The notes: generated by a model not told the origin, from the letters alone. Numbered from the stretch's first letter, positions 17,563 through 27,388 are shown. The stretch is DNA of 64,000 bases from Bog-473 sp963743785 (GCA_963743785.1 CAVURD010000013.1:1-64000); one strand, 5' to 3'. Translations and numbers: made by a program.

Positions 17563-20500
17563 GTGGCGGAAGAATCGGTGAGTGCGCCTCAGGGGGAGCG
17601 CCGACTCCTCGTGCTGCTCTTCAGTGATCTGGTCGGCTCGACCGAGCTGAGCCAGATGATCGACCCCGAGGACTATGCCGACCTGCTTCTCGAGTACCAA
17701 AAGGTCAGCCGTCGGATCGTGCTGACCAATGGGGGCGGTATTGCCAACTATCCCGGTGACGGGATTCTGGCCCAGTTCGGTTACCCGATTGCCCACGAAG
17801 ACGATGCCGACCGGTCGGTGCAGACTGGACTCGACATCTGCCGGGCAGTGGATCTGATCAACAAACGCAATTCGTCGCACCTGCCGATGCCCATCGCCGT
17901 GCGGGTGGGCATCCATGCCGGCCTCACGGTCATCGTGAACCCCCAGGACGAAGAGCGGCGCGACCTGGCGCTGTTCGGCGACGCACCCAACATCGCCTCG
18001 CGGGTGCAAAGTGCCGCCCAGCCCGGGCAAGTTCTCGTCTCGGACGAGGTGATCGGTCTGTTGCGCCAAGAGGTGAACATCACCGAGTTCGGATCGCCCG
18101 AAATGAAAGGCGTGGAGCGGCCGATTCGGCTCAATCTGGTGGTCGGTGCACCGGCGACCCGCACCCGCGATGTCAGGTCGCCGCTCATCGGCCGCGACGC
18201 CGAGCTGACCGCCTTGCGGACCCTCTGGGCGGAGGCCCGTCGGGGGAAAGGAGGCGGCGCGGTCATCGTCGGCTCTCCCGGAATCGGGAAGTCCCGCCTT
18301 TTGACCGAGCTGTCGCGAGAGGTGTCGCCGCGGTCGTGGGTGGATCTCAACGCCTCCGAGATGGGATCGGACAGCGCCTTTGCCGGCCTCGTCCAGCTGC
18401 TCAACCGCACGCTCTCACCGACCCCGTCACCCGAGGCCCTCGGGCGAGCGGAGGCACTGCGCGACTTCCTGTCGCTTCATCCGAGCCCAGACATCGCCGT
18501 GGAGCCTCTCCTGGGCTTGGTGCTCGGCGAAGCACCGCCGACCTTGCAGAGTTCCGAGAACGCCTATCACGCCATCATGGAGCTCGCCCTGCATGTTGTC
18601 CTTGTCTCGACGACCGAGATGGGACACGCCGTTGTCGCAATCGAGGACTTCCATTGGCTCGACCCGTCGTCCCGGGCCTTTGTCGACCGGCTGGTCGGCG
18701 CGGCGGAGAGCATGTTCCTCCTGGTGGTCATCACGTCGAGACCAGAAGGCATTGACAGGACGCTGGACGGCAGCGTCAACTCGGCGCCGGTGATCTCGTT
18801 GGAGCCCATGTCCACCGATGAGATCACCGAGGTGGTCCGGAGCAACGCTGGCCCGGGGCTCGAACCCTCCGCCTTTGTGGCCATCGCCGAGCGGGCCGAG
18901 GGCATCCCCCTCTTTGCCGAGGTGTTGGCTCGCAACTCCGAGATCAGATCGGCCGACAACCTTCCCGTTCTGCTCCGAGCCTCCCTCCTGGCCCGCCTTG
19001 ACCGCGCCCCTGGTCGCCGATCGGTGGCCCAACTCGCTGCCGTCATCGGTACCCGAGTGGAGTGGGAGCTCATCAGGGTGGCGACCGAGTCGACCCTCGA
19101 AAGCACCGAAACCGCCCTCGACGACCTGACCCTGTGTGGTGTGTTGGCACGGGGGTCGAGAAAGGGCGAGCACCGCTTCCGGCACGCGTTGGTTCGCGAC
19201 GCGGTCGATTCATCGCTCCTCCGACGTGATCGGCAGCGCCTGCACCTGCAGGTGGCCCGGGCGCTCGAGGCCATCGGTATCGATGCCGACCATCCACCGG
19301 AATTGCTCGCCTACCACCTGGCGCAGGGAGGGGAGTCGGCGCAAGCCGCAGAACAATACGCCGAAGCTGCCCTCGAGGCGGCGCGACGAGGTGCCTATCG
19401 GGAGAGCAAGCACCTCAGCGAGATCGGACTCGGCCTCGTGCGGGACCAGCCCGAGTCCTCCGCACTCATGCCGATCGAACTCGACCTGACCATGATGCTG
19501 GGCAACGCCACCAATGTGGTGGACGGCTTCGGCGCACCCGGGCTGCATGCCCTGTGGAAGCGCGCCGAAGAGCTGTGTGTGGCCACCGACAACGCCGTCG
19601 AGCAGTCTTCGGCCATGAACGGGCAGGCCGTCGCATCGATGTTCGCAGGCGACGCGCGCATGGCCGTGGCCGAAGCGAGGCGGATCATCTCGTTCGGGCA
19701 GCGCCGCGAGGACCGCAATGCCCTCGTACGCGGCTACTCCACCCTGGCTCTACAGTCCATCTTCTTAGGCGACATCGACGTCATCCTCGATAGCGCTCTG
19801 GAAGTGCTGCAGCGCTACAGGCCCTCCGACTTCTTCGACTTGACCTACGGCTTCGGAACCGACCACGGCGTCATCGCCCACTGCGCCGCCGCGGCCGCCG
19901 CGACGTACGCCGGTCAGGGCTCCCTCGTCCGCCAGCACATCGACGACGCGATTGCCTTGTCCCGAACGCTGCACAGTCCGACCAGCCTGTGCCTGGCCCT
20001 GGCCAGTTCCGGGCTCGCCGAGATCCTGTGGGACGCGCTCGGGGCCAGCCGGGGCCATCTCGAAGAGGCAGTCGCGCTGGCCCGTACCCACGACCTCAGT
20101 TACTTCGAGAACCTGTCCGGCCTGTTCCTGGCCGCCGTGGATGCGCTGGAGGGAAAGCCCGAGGCCGCCGAACGGGCCCAATCAGCGGTGACGGCGCTCA
20201 TCACGGGGGGCAGCGGCCTCGCCACCTCAGTTGGCTGGTGGCTCACCGCGCTGACGCAGGAACTGGCGGGCGAGGTGGCGAGCGCCGTCGGGACCGCCCA
20301 GTCGGCCCTGACCGAGACCTTGGCCAGCGGGGAGCACGCCTTCGACCCCGAACTGCATCGCATCTCCATTCGAGGCCGGTCGCAGCTGGACCAGCTCTCT
20401 TCTGATGACGCAGTGCGGCTGGCGGTGGGAGTCGCCGAGGAAGCCCTGGCTCGAGGGGCGCCGCTTCTGGCGCAGCGCGTCTTGCAGGACAGATCGGACA

Positions 20501-20574
20501 AGGAGCAGGCCGACCCCCGCTGTCGCGCCTTGCTCAGTCAGCTGCATCCGATGATCGAACCTTTGGTTTTTTAG
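17563..20574 (+). CDS. Class III nucleotidyl cyclase fused to a STAND-like ATPase and TPR-like region
   Basis: 1,003 residues. Residues ~13-190 are a class III adenylate/guanylate cyclase domain with both metal-binding Asp (Asp22 in FSDLVGST, Asp66 in YPGDGILAQFG) and the transition-state Asn143 and Arg147 in FGDAPNIASRVQ, so it appears active. Residues ~205-480 are an AAA_16/NACHT-type ATPase with Walker A GSPGIGKS (237-244) and a Walker B-like VVAIEDFHWLD. The rest is an alpha-helical TPR-like array, as in large SARP/LuxR-type STAND sensors. GTG 17563 is used, 18 bp after the patatin gene. The cyclase output could be controlled by ligand sensing through the TPR region. Base specificity cannot be read with confidence. 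Confidence 0.88.
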   Translation: MAEESVSAPQGERRLLVLLFSDLVGSTELSQMIDPEDYADLLLEYQKVSRRIVLTNGGGIANYPGDGILAQFGYPIAHEDDADRSVQTGLDICRAVDLINKRNSSHLPMPIAVRVGIHAGLTVIVNPQDEERRDLALFGDAPNIASRVQSAAQPGQVLVSDEVIGLLRQEVNITEFGSPEMKGVERPIRLNLVVGAPATRTRDVRSPLIGRDAELTALRTLWAEARRGKGGGAVIVGSPGIGKSRLLTELSREVSPRSWVDLNASEMGSDSAFAGLVQLLNRTLSPTPSPEALGRAEALRDFLSLHPSPDIAVEPLLGLVLGEAPPTLQSSENAYHAIMELALHVVLVSTTEMGHAVVAIEDFHWLDPSSRAFVDRLVGAAESMFLLVVITSRPEGIDRTLDGSVNSAPVISLEPMSTDEITEVVRSNAGPGLEPSAFVAIAERAEGIPLFAEVLARNSEIRSADNLPVLLRASLLARLDRAPGRRSVAQLAAVIGTRVEWELIRVATESTLESTETALDDLTLCGVLARGSRKGEHRFRHALVRDAVDSSLLRRDRQRLHLQVARALEAIGIDADHPPELLAYHLAQGGESAQAAEQYAEAALEAARRGAYRESKHLSEIGLGLVRDQPESSALMPIELDLTMMLGNATNVVDGFGAPGLHALWKRAEELCVATDNAVEQSSAMNGQAVASMFAGDARMAVAEARRIISFGQRREDRNALVRGYSTLALQSIFLGDIDVILDSALEVLQRYRPSDFFDLTYGFGTDHGVIAHCAAAAAATYAGQGSLVRQHIDDAIALSRTLHSPTSLCLALASSGLAEILWDALGASRGHLEEAVALARTHDLSYFENLSGLFLAAVDALEGKPEAAERAQSAVTALITGGSGLATSVGWWLTALTQELAGEVASAVGTAQSALTETLASGEHAFDPELHRISIRGRSQLDQLSSDDAVRLAVGVAEEALARGAPLLAQRVLQDRSDKEQADPRCRALLSQLHPMIEPLVF

Positions 20575-20618
20575 CGCAACCACTACAGACCCTCGGGTCG
20601 TGAAAGAAGGGAATCCAG

Positions 20619-21386
20619 ATGGCAAGTCCCAAAGGTCAGACGGTTCGTCCGAAGGGTCAGGCGGTCAGCGGGAAAAAGAAGAAGATCTTCCTGTCTGGAC
20701 CGATGAACTCCATTTCCGACATTAACGGCCAGATGGCAATTTCGGCCGTCCTGAAACCGAGGTTCAATGTGTACCTGGCTCCGAAAGACGGCGTGGAGAT
20801 CCGCACCCTTATCGACCTGCTCGCCGACCCGAAGGTGCTCTCCGAGCTGTTCCTCCGCGCCGCTTTGCTGGTCCAGCAGATCGGATGGGCGCACGAGATC
20901 TATCAGCTCCTCAGCTGTGACGCGCTCGTATTGAACATGGACGGTCGGGTCCCCGATGAGGGTGCCGTGGTCGAGGCCGCCACCTCGTACACGGCCGGAA
21001 AGCCCGTCGTCATCTATAAGGACACCGTGGTCACATTCTGGGATTTTTTCGACAACCCGATGGTGGCGGCGCTGGACAGCACCTGGCGGGTCATCGCCGA
21101 CCTCCGCAAGCTCCCGGGAGCGCTCACGGCTGCGTTGGCCAACGCTCCCGCGACGAGAGGCTTCGTGTACGCACCCCCGCCGAACATTCAGGAGGCCTAC
21201 GACTTCGGCGCGTATGTCTCGGCGAATCTCAGGCCGCTGATGGCAGCCCTTAAGGCTGCGGCCAAGGATCTTCCGGCTGCATTGCGAGGACTGGAGCCAG
21301 ACATGGGATCAATGCAATCCTTCGCGGAGGCGCTCATCGCCGGAACGAAGGCGCGTACCGCCGCCAGGAGAGCATTCGGCGGTTAG
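20619..21386 (+). CDS. Nucleoside 2-deoxyribosyltransferase-like protein
   Basis: 255 residues. The N-terminus is basic with two PKGQ motifs and a KKKK run (residues ~4-22), followed by KIFLSGPMNSISD, the first strand and loop of the nucleoside 2-deoxyribosyltransferase fold. Residues ~90-130 carry CDALVLNMDGRVPDEGAVVE and TAGKPVVIYKD, the family's conserved D-x-D-G...D-E-G...E-x-G/A signature with the candidate nucleophile Glu. This fold cleaves N-glycosidic bonds and is related to TIR/SLOG-type NAD hydrolases. It follows the cyclase gene by 44 bp with AGAAGGGAA before the ATG, so it completes a likely three-gene operon. Substrate (deoxynucleoside, NAD or a signal nucleotide) unknown. Confidence 0.72.
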   Translation: MASPKGQTVRPKGQAVSGKKKKIFLSGPMNSISDINGQMAISAVLKPRFNVYLAPKDGVEIRTLIDLLADPKVLSELFLRAALLVQQIGWAHEIYQLLSCDALVLNMDGRVPDEGAVVEAATSYTAGKPVVIYKDTVVTFWDFFDNPMVAALDSTWRVIADLRKLPGALTAALANAPATRGFVYAPPPNIQEAYDFGAYVSANLRPLMAALKAAAKDLPAALRGLEPDMGSMQSFAEALIAGTKARTAARRAFGG

Positions 21387-21486
21387 GCGCTCTCACGAGA
21401 AGGCAATCATCTTCGGCGCACCGGAGTGGGCGGACGAGTTCTGACTTCAGTGGCTTCGTGCCTGAATCGAGCGAAGTGCTCGTTGC

Positions 21487-22089
21487 CTACGATCGCGGCT
21501 GAGGTGGCCGAAGGCCGTCGAGGATCAGGAGGAGCAGTCGCTCGCTCTGGTCCTCGGTGAGCGTGGCGCTCATGCACATGGAGCCGAGCAGCTGCATGAG
21601 ATCGGGAGCGTCGAGATCCTGGCGCACGACTCCGGCGGCTTGGGCCCGGTCGAGCACGATGCTCAGCGCGCCGACGATCCGCTCGCGTGACGCGACGCGG
21701 AGCTCCGGCGCCTTCTCGAATGCCTCGTGGAGCTCGGTCAAGAAATTGCGCTTGGTGCTGGCGTAGTCGACGAACGCCTCGAGCCAACTCACCATGGCCG
21801 CCCACGGGTCCATGGTGTCGACGACCTCGTGCGCGGTGGCGACGAGGCCATCGACGTCGGTCTTGTACACGGCCTCGACCACGTTGATGCGCTTGGGGAA
21901 GTGGCGGTAGAGGGTGCCGATACCGACGCCGGCTTCCTTGGCGATGGCGTCCATGGACGCCTCACCGCCCTGCTGGTTGAACACAAGGCGGGCGGCGGCA
22001 ACCAAGCGCTCGTCATTGCGGCGGGCGTCGGCCCGCATCGGGCGCGCCGCGATCGGCATCGAGGACGGCCCCGTCAGGGTCGAGGTCAT
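21487..22089 (-). CDS. TetR/AcrR family transcriptional regulator
   Basis: A 200-residue repressor; helix-turn-helix ASMDAIAKEAGVGIGTLYRHF near residues 44-64, then a helical ligand-binding domain with LDAPDLMQLLGSM near the end, as in the TetR_C_33-like regulators of MFS pumps. The start may be ATG 22089, 22059 or 22038. It is divergent from a DHA2 exporter, with a promoter-overlapping palindrome between them, so it is the probable repressor of the exporter. Confidence 0.86.
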   Translation of the reverse strand: MTSTLTGPSSMPIAARPMRADARRNDERLVAAARLVFNQQGGEASMDAIAKEAGVGIGTLYRHFPKRINVVEAVYKTDVDGLVATAHEVVDTMDPWAAMVSWLEAFVDYASTKRNFLTELHEAFEKAPELRVASRERIVGALSIVLDRAQAAGVVRQDLDAPDLMQLLGSMCMSATLTEDQSERLLLLILDGLRPPQPRS

Positions 22090-22159
22090 CGGCGACGATC
22101 GTCGTGGAGATCTGCCGTTCCGTCATCTTCCGATGTTCCCTCCCGATCCGAAGCTGCAT

Positions 22160-22197
22160 TTGCAAAGCGGAGGATCCCTCCGTATACTAAACGGAGG
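22160..22197 (+). promoter_or_regulatory. Sigma-70-type promoter overlapped by a TetR palindrome
   Basis: TTGCAA at 22160-22165, 17 bp, then TATACT at 22183-22188 form a good -35/-10 pair reading toward the DHA2 exporter. CCTCCGT-ATACTAA-ACGGAGG (22177-22197) is a perfect 7-bp-arm palindrome covering the -10 element, so a bound repressor would block polymerase. Confidence 0.72.
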
Positions 22198-22243
22198 AAG
22201 CTTCCGCTTGCCCACACGATACCAGCGGAAAGGTCGGATGCCA

Positions 22244-23849
22244 ATGTCCACCACCTCAATTGTACGGTCGCGCCCGTCCGCGGCCAGCCGTTCCCAGCAA
22301 GGCGAGCCCCGGCACCCTCCGGGGCCGCTTGAGCAGGCCCTCGGTGTTCCTCTTCGTCATCCTGACCTCCCAGCTCATGGTGGTCCTGGACACGACCATC
22401 GTCAACGTGGCGCTGCCCCACATCGAGGGCGGGCTCCACTTCTCGGGGTCGGGGCTGTCCTGGGTACTGAACGCCTATCTCCTCACCTTTGGCGGCCTGC
22501 TGCTGCTCGGGGCGCGCTGCGGTGACCTGCTCGGCCGACGGCGCACCTTCCTGACCGGCATCGCCATCTTCTCCCTGAGCTCGCTGCTGGGCGGATTCGC
22601 CGTGACCGGCTGGATGCTGCTGTCCGCCCGTGCCCTCCAGGGCGTAGGGGCTGCGCTGGCCGCACCCTCATCGCTGGCGTTGCTGACCACCGTGTTCGCC
22701 GAGGGGTCGCAGCGCGTCCGGGCCATCGGGCTGTTCACCACGGTGTCGGCGGCGGGCGGGGCCATCGGCCTCGTGGCCGGGGGGATCCTGACCGAGCTGG
22801 TCTCGTGGCGCTGGGTGATGTTCGTCAACGTCCCGATCGGCCTGGTGGTGTGGCTGGTGGGCCGGGTGGTCCTGGTCGAGACGGAGCGACGGAACGGCCA
22901 CTTCGACGTGGCCGGCGCCCTGACGTCCACCTTCGGCATGGGCAGCCTCGTGCTGGGGCTGGTCGAGGCGAGCACCAAGGGGTGGACCAGCATGACGACG
23001 GTGGCGTCGCTGGTGGCGGGGGTGGCCCTGCTGGGAGCGTTCGTGCAGATCGAGCGGCGCGCCCAGGAGCCGATCCTCCCGTTGCGGCTGTTCAACAGCG
23101 CGACGCGGACGGTGGCCAATGTGTCCCGCGGCCTCGTCTACGCCGGCATGTTCGGGATGTTCTTCTTCGCCGGCCAATTCCTCCAGGACGTGCAGGGCTA
23201 CTCGCCGTTGCGGGCCGGCCTGGCCTTCCTCCCGGTGCCCTTCTCGGTCTTCGTGTCGTCGCAACTGGTCAGCAAGGTCCTGGCCTCCCGGATCCGGCCC
23301 AAGGTCCTGATGCTGACGGGCATCACCACCGTCTTGGTCAGCCTGGTCCTCTCGAGCCAGCTGCACGCCGGGTTCTCGTACGGGCAACTGCTGGTGGCGC
23401 TGGTGCTGCTCGGCGTGGGCTCGGGCATCTCGCTGGTGTCGCTCACCACGGCCTCGCTGGCCGGCGTGGAGCCGGATGACGCCGGGGCCGCCTCCGGGCT
23501 GGTCAACGTCATGCAGCAGGTCGGGGCGGCGCTCGGACTGGCCGTCCTGGTGGGGGTGCTGGGAGCCGTGGCCGGGCACTCCCAGCTGTCCTCCTCGAGC
23601 GGCGCGGGCGTGGTGACGCACACCCTCGTCCACGGCCTCGACGTCACGTTCGCCGTGGCGGCGCTGTTCGCCGTGGCAGCTTTCGGTCTGGTGGCGGCGC
23701 TTGTCCGCCTGCCGGCAACCGAGCCTGCTGCGGTCAGGGTCGTCGCGGAAGCGGAAGCGGAGAGAGGAGGCGGGGGAGGAGAGGTTCGGGTTCGAGGTGG
23801 AGGCGGCCGAGGTCTGCGCGGGCGACGGTTTCGAGTGGGCGGACCCTGA
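22244..23849 (+). CDS. DHA2-family MFS multidrug exporter, 5' end frameshifted
   Basis: About 530 residues and 14 hydrophobic segments, as in DHA2/EmrB-QacA drug:H+ antiporters. Landmarks are LMVVLDTTIVNVALPHIEGGL (TM1, motif D1), GARCGDLLGRRRTFL (motif A) and ALQGVGAALAAPSSLALL (motif C region). The plausible ATGs (22238, 22244) after GAAAGG are in a different frame from the conserved body, which is open from TTG 22260; a one-base shift near 22300 is therefore likely. The C-terminal ~40 residues are Gly/Arg-rich with no family similarity, so a late frame change near 23750 is also possible. Probably repressed by the divergent TetR. Confidence 0.82.
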
Positions 23850-23924
23850 CCTCGTGGCCTGACCCGCAGTGGCGGGCCACAGGTCCTCACCAGGGGAGGT
23901 CACGGGTGCGCCATGAACCCGATC

Positions 23925-23965
23925 TGAGCCGAGGACCCTGAGCCGAGGACCCTGAGCCGAGGGCC
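23925..23965 (+). repeat. Three 14-bp tandem repeats
   Basis: TGAGCCGAGGACCC occurs at 23925-23938 and 23939-23952, then a third, slightly changed copy (TGAGCCGAGGGCC) from 23953. Intergenic, between the exporter and a RibD/DHFR-like gene. No function evident. Confidence 0.8.
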
Positions 23966-24086
23966 AAGTGTGCGGGCGCCCGGTGTCGAATTGTCGATGG
24001 GGCGTTCGTAGTCACGGTAGAGGGTCAACCAATCCGGCCCTCTGAGAAGGGCCACAGGGCCGTTCGTGACAGGAAGGACGAACATC

Positions 24087-24623
24087 ATGGGAAAGATTGT
24101 CGCAGTGGAGTACGTCTCCTTGGACGGAGTCATGGAGGAACCGGCGTGGAGTGGGCCCTATTTCAACGAGGAGCTCCAGCGTTTCCAGTACGAGAACCTC
24201 TTCGGGAGCGATGCCCTGCTCCTCGGTCGTGTGACCTACGAGGGATTCAAGTCGGCCTGGCCGGCCATGAGTGATGAGGCGGGCTTCGCTGACCGCATGA
24301 ACGGGTTGCCAAAGTACGTCGCCACGACGACCCTGGTCGAGCCGGAGTGGAACGCATCCTTCATCGAGGGCGACGTCGCCCCGGCGGTGGCTCGCCTGAA
24401 GAGCGGAGACGACACGTTGCTGATCAACGGAAGCGCGCAGTTGGTCAACTATCTCGGCCGCCATGGGCTGATCGACGAATACCGCCTCATGATCTACCCC
24501 GTTCTGGTGGGCGCAGGGAAGCACCTCTTCGACCACAGTGGACCGGTGGGCGCGCTCACCCTCAAGGACAGTCGGTCGACCGAGAGTGGTGTCGCCATCT
24601 TGACCTACGTCCCGGTGGTATGA
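24087..24623 (+). CDS. Dihydrofolate-reductase-like (RibD C-terminal domain) family protein
   Basis: A 178-residue protein of the RibD_C/DHFR-like fold common in actinobacteria: MGKIVAVEYVSLDGVMEEP at the start, then ALLLGRVTYEGFKSAWPAM, DDTLLINGSAQLVNYLGRHG and DEYRLMIYPVLVGAGKHLF. These are NADPH-binding reductases, mostly of unknown substrate, and not the folate enzyme itself. ATG 24087 has AGGAAGGA upstream; an in-frame GTG at 24066 is less likely. Confidence 0.88.
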   Translation: MGKIVAVEYVSLDGVMEEPAWSGPYFNEELQRFQYENLFGSDALLLGRVTYEGFKSAWPAMSDEAGFADRMNGLPKYVATTTLVEPEWNASFIEGDVAPAVARLKSGDDTLLINGSAQLVNYLGRHGLIDEYRLMIYPVLVGAGKHLFDHSGPVGALTLKDSRSTESGVAILTYVPVV

Positions 24624-24669
24624 CCCAGCGGGACGTGACGGTGCTGGGCCGGGGAACCATGATGGTCCG

Positions 24670-25246
24670 ATGACCGGCTCGGGCCCCGCTGGATTGATAC
24701 TCACACCCGGCGCGTCTGCCACTCGGGACCACCCAGGACTCGTGGCAATCGACCAGGCGGTGACACAGGTCGGCCTGGTGGTCGAACGGGTCGAGTTTCC
24801 CGGGCAGGCCGCCGGGAAGCGACGACCCGACCCTCCCGCGGTGTGCATCGAAACGATCCGTACGGCCACGTCGGAACTGGCCGACAGACTCGGCGTCCCG
24901 ACCAGCCGCGTCGCCGTGGGTGGCCGCTCCATGGGCGGCCGCATGTGTTCGATGGCCGTGGCCGAGGGTCTGGTGGTGGCCGCGCTCGTTCTGGTCAGCT
25001 ATCCGCTGCACCCTCCCGGCCGGCCCGACAAGCTCCGGACCGCCCACTTCCCCGACTTGCACCTGCCGTGCCTCTTCGTCTCGGGTCGGCGGGACGCCTT
25101 CGGTACCCCGGACGAGCTGCGAGCACGAGACCGAGGCCATCCCTGGACCGGTCACACTCGAGTTCGTGGATGGAGACCACTCGCTGCGGAAGCGGAACCC
25201 CGAGGTCGCCGACGTCGTCGCGTCCTGGCTCACCGCCTTGCGCTGA
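24670..25246 (+). CDS. Alpha/beta hydrolase of the KANL3/TEX30-like family, frameshifted
   Basis: About 192 residues. It has the nucleophile elbow GGRSMGGR (Ser), an acid-bearing LFVSGRRDAFG and, after a one-base frame change near 25117, LEFVDGDHSLRKRNPEVADV with the catalytic His, ending WLTALR at 25246. The complete triad is thus present only across two frames. This family of small dienelactone-hydrolase-like proteins has no assigned substrate. Start ATG 24670. Confidence 0.75.
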
Positions 25247-25301
25247 AAGTCGGGGAAGATTGGGCCGAACCTGCATTTCAGCAGTGAGGCATGCTGTCTC
25301 C

Positions 25302-26078
25302 ATGAGCACACTTGCCACCTACGAAATCGAGGGTCACGTCGCGACCATCACGTATAACCGGCCGGACTCCCTCAACGCCATCAATGCGGAGATGCGTCGA
25401 GCACTCAACGAGGCGTTCGCTCGCTTTCGCGACGACGAAGAGGCGTGGGTGGCCATCGTCACCGGCGCGGGCAAGGCGTTCTGCGCTGGTGCCGACGTAC
25501 GTGACGGCGGCGGGGCGACCGGGGAGTTCCCAGGGTCGTTCTGGGAGAAGCCAACCGTCAACTCCTTCGAGAGCGGCTGGGAGATCTACAAGCCGGTCAT
25601 CGCGGCGGTGAACGGGTACTGCCTCGGGTATGGGCTGACGCTGGTCACCTGGTGCGATTTCGTCATCGCGAGCGATCGGGCCGAGTTCGGATTTCCCGAG
25701 GTACGACTCGGCGTGCCCACGATCGTCGGGGCGATCCGGCTACCTCAGAAGATCAATTGGCAGTACGCCATGGAGATGCTCCTCACGGGTGAACGGATCG
25801 ACGCGGCGCGAGCCAAAGAGATTGGTCTGGCGGGTTGGGTGGTACCCCATGACCAGTTGATGTCCGAGGCCCGGTCGCTCGCCGACCGGTTGGTTGCCGC
25901 GGCCCCACTGGCCGCGCGTGCCTGCAAAGAGGTTGCCGTGCGCTCGCAGAGCCTTCCCCCCGTCGAGGCCATTCGATTTGGCGAGACCATGCGCATCGTG
26001 GCGATGGGTACCGAGGACGCCAAGGAGGGCTTTCGTGCCTCGGCGGAGGGCCGAGCACCGCGGTGGAAGGCCCGGTGA
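25302..26078 (+). CDS. Enoyl-CoA hydratase/isomerase (crotonase) family protein
   Basis: A 258-residue crotonase-fold enzyme. ITYNRPDSLNAINAEMRRAL opens the domain; the oxyanion-hole segments are KAFCAGADVRDGG and NGYCLGYGLTL; EFGFPEVRLGVPTIVG carries the acidic residue equivalent to a hydratase glutamate. It ends with the typical ARPRWK-like RAPRWKAR. Expected role: hydration or a related step on an acyl-CoA in beta-oxidation or catabolism. Start ATG 25302; the open frame upstream is unrelated. Confidence 0.9.
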   Translation: MSTLATYEIEGHVATITYNRPDSLNAINAEMRRALNEAFARFRDDEEAWVAIVTGAGKAFCAGADVRDGGGATGEFPGSFWEKPTVNSFESGWEIYKPVIAAVNGYCLGYGLTLVTWCDFVIASDRAEFGFPEVRLGVPTIVGAIRLPQKINWQYAMEMLLTGERIDAARAKEIGLAGWVVPHDQLMSEARSLADRLVAAAPLAARACKEVAVRSQSLPPVEAIRFGETMRIVAMGTEDAKEGFRASAEGRAPRWKAR

Positions 26079-26407
26079 CGAGTGACCGCGGAGGTTGAGG
26101 CCGGCAAACAGAGTCGAGACTGCCCACTCCCGTGCGGGCAGTCGCACGTCATCGGTCGGGGAACAGAGTCGAGCAGACGTCATCGGCGAGCAGTCGACAC
26201 TGCTCGATCACGGACCGGTAGGTCATCTCCGCCCCACTTCTGACTGGGCGATGGTGCCGCCCGATGGAGCACCCCGAAGAACGTCGTGGACATCGGCCGC
26301 GGGCATGTTCGGGTGGGGAGCAAGCCGCTACGCTCGGCCGTACCGAACTTCGACCGCCACACACCCAGCGCGAGGAACACCGCGAGAGGAGACAGGGGAG
26401 AACGCCA
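26079..26407. other. Intergenic region with short direct repeats
   Basis: No gene I can support. AACAGAGTCGAG occurs twice (about 26107 and 26163) with a following CGTCATCGG also repeated. A minus-strand fragment reading MTYRSVIEQCRLLADDVCST then LFPDR* ends near 26154 and could be the tail of a decayed gene. Confidence 0.35.
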
Positions 26408-27388
26408 ATGGTGTCCGTCTCACAGAGCCCGGCCGCCGTCGCTGGACCGCCGGTCGCCCAGCCCGTGCTCACCCCGCTCACGGCCAGCGCCGTCATCCTC
26501 GTCCTGACGATCGACGAGGGCGGCGAGCACGTGGTTCGTGATCTGCTCGCCGACCTGTCCGGATTGGCCCGGACGGTCGCCTTCCGTTCCCCTCAGGGTG
26601 GACTGGCCGTCGTGGCGGGGGTGGGGTCGGCGGCGTGGGATCGCCTCTTCGGCGGCACCCGGCCGGCCGGGCTACACCCGTTCAGGTCGCTTGACGGCGG
26701 TCGGCACCGGGCCGTGGCCACCCCGGGCGACCTCCTGTTCCACATCCGGGCCGCAACCATGGACCTCTGCTGGGAACTGGCCTCGCTGGTGTGCGGACGG
26801 CTGGCCGGGGCCGCCACGGTGGTCGACGAGGTCCACGGGTTCAAGTACTTCGACGAGCGGGATCTGCTCGGCTTTGTCGACGGGACCGAGAACCCGACCG
26901 GGACGGCAGCCGAGGCGGCGGTCACCATCGGGACCGAGGATCCCGCCTTCACCGGCGGGAGCTACGTCATCGTGCAGAAGTACCTCCACGACATGGCCGC
27001 ATGGGATGCCTTGACGGTCGAGGAGCAGGAACGGGTGATCGGCCGGGCGAAACTCTCCAACGTCGAGATGAACGACGACGTCAAGCCCTCCAATTCGCAT
27101 GTGGCGCTGAACACCATCGTCGAGGCCGACGGCACTCAGCGGCAGATCCTGCGGGAGAACATGCCCTTCGGGTCGTTGGGCGCCGGGGAGTTTGGCACGT
27201 ACTTCATCGGCTACGCCTCGACGCCCTCGGTCACCGAACTCATGCTTCAGCGCATGTTCCTCGGTCATCCGCCCGGCAACTACGACCGGATCCTCGACTT
27301 CTCCACCGCCGTGACCGGCACTCTGTTCTTCGTGCCGACGGCCGACTTTCTCGACGACCTTCCCCCGAGGCCGGGCGAGGCCGGTTGA
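26408..27388 (+). CDS. Dyp-type peroxidase
   Basis: A 326-residue dye-decolourising heme peroxidase. GFVDGTENPTG carries the distal catalytic Asp (G-x-x-D-G), and the proximal heme His is in PSNSHVALNT; ILRENMPFGS holds the conserved distal Arg region. No Tat signal, so a cytosolic or encapsulated enzyme of the A/B type; the C-terminus lacks an obvious encapsulin-targeting motif. GGGGAGA precedes ATG 26408. Uses hydrogen peroxide to oxidise organic substrates. Confidence 0.9.
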   Translation: MVSVSQSPAAVAGPPVAQPVLTPLTASAVILVLTIDEGGEHVVRDLLADLSGLARTVAFRSPQGGLAVVAGVGSAAWDRLFGGTRPAGLHPFRSLDGGRHRAVATPGDLLFHIRAATMDLCWELASLVCGRLAGAATVVDEVHGFKYFDERDLLGFVDGTENPTGTAAEAAVTIGTEDPAFTGGSYVIVQKYLHDMAAWDALTVEEQERVIGRAKLSNVEMNDDVKPSNSHVALNTIVEADGTQRQILRENMPFGSLGAGEFGTYFIGYASTPSVTELMLQRMFLGHPPGNYDRILDFSTAVTGTLFFVPTADFLDDLPPRPGEAG

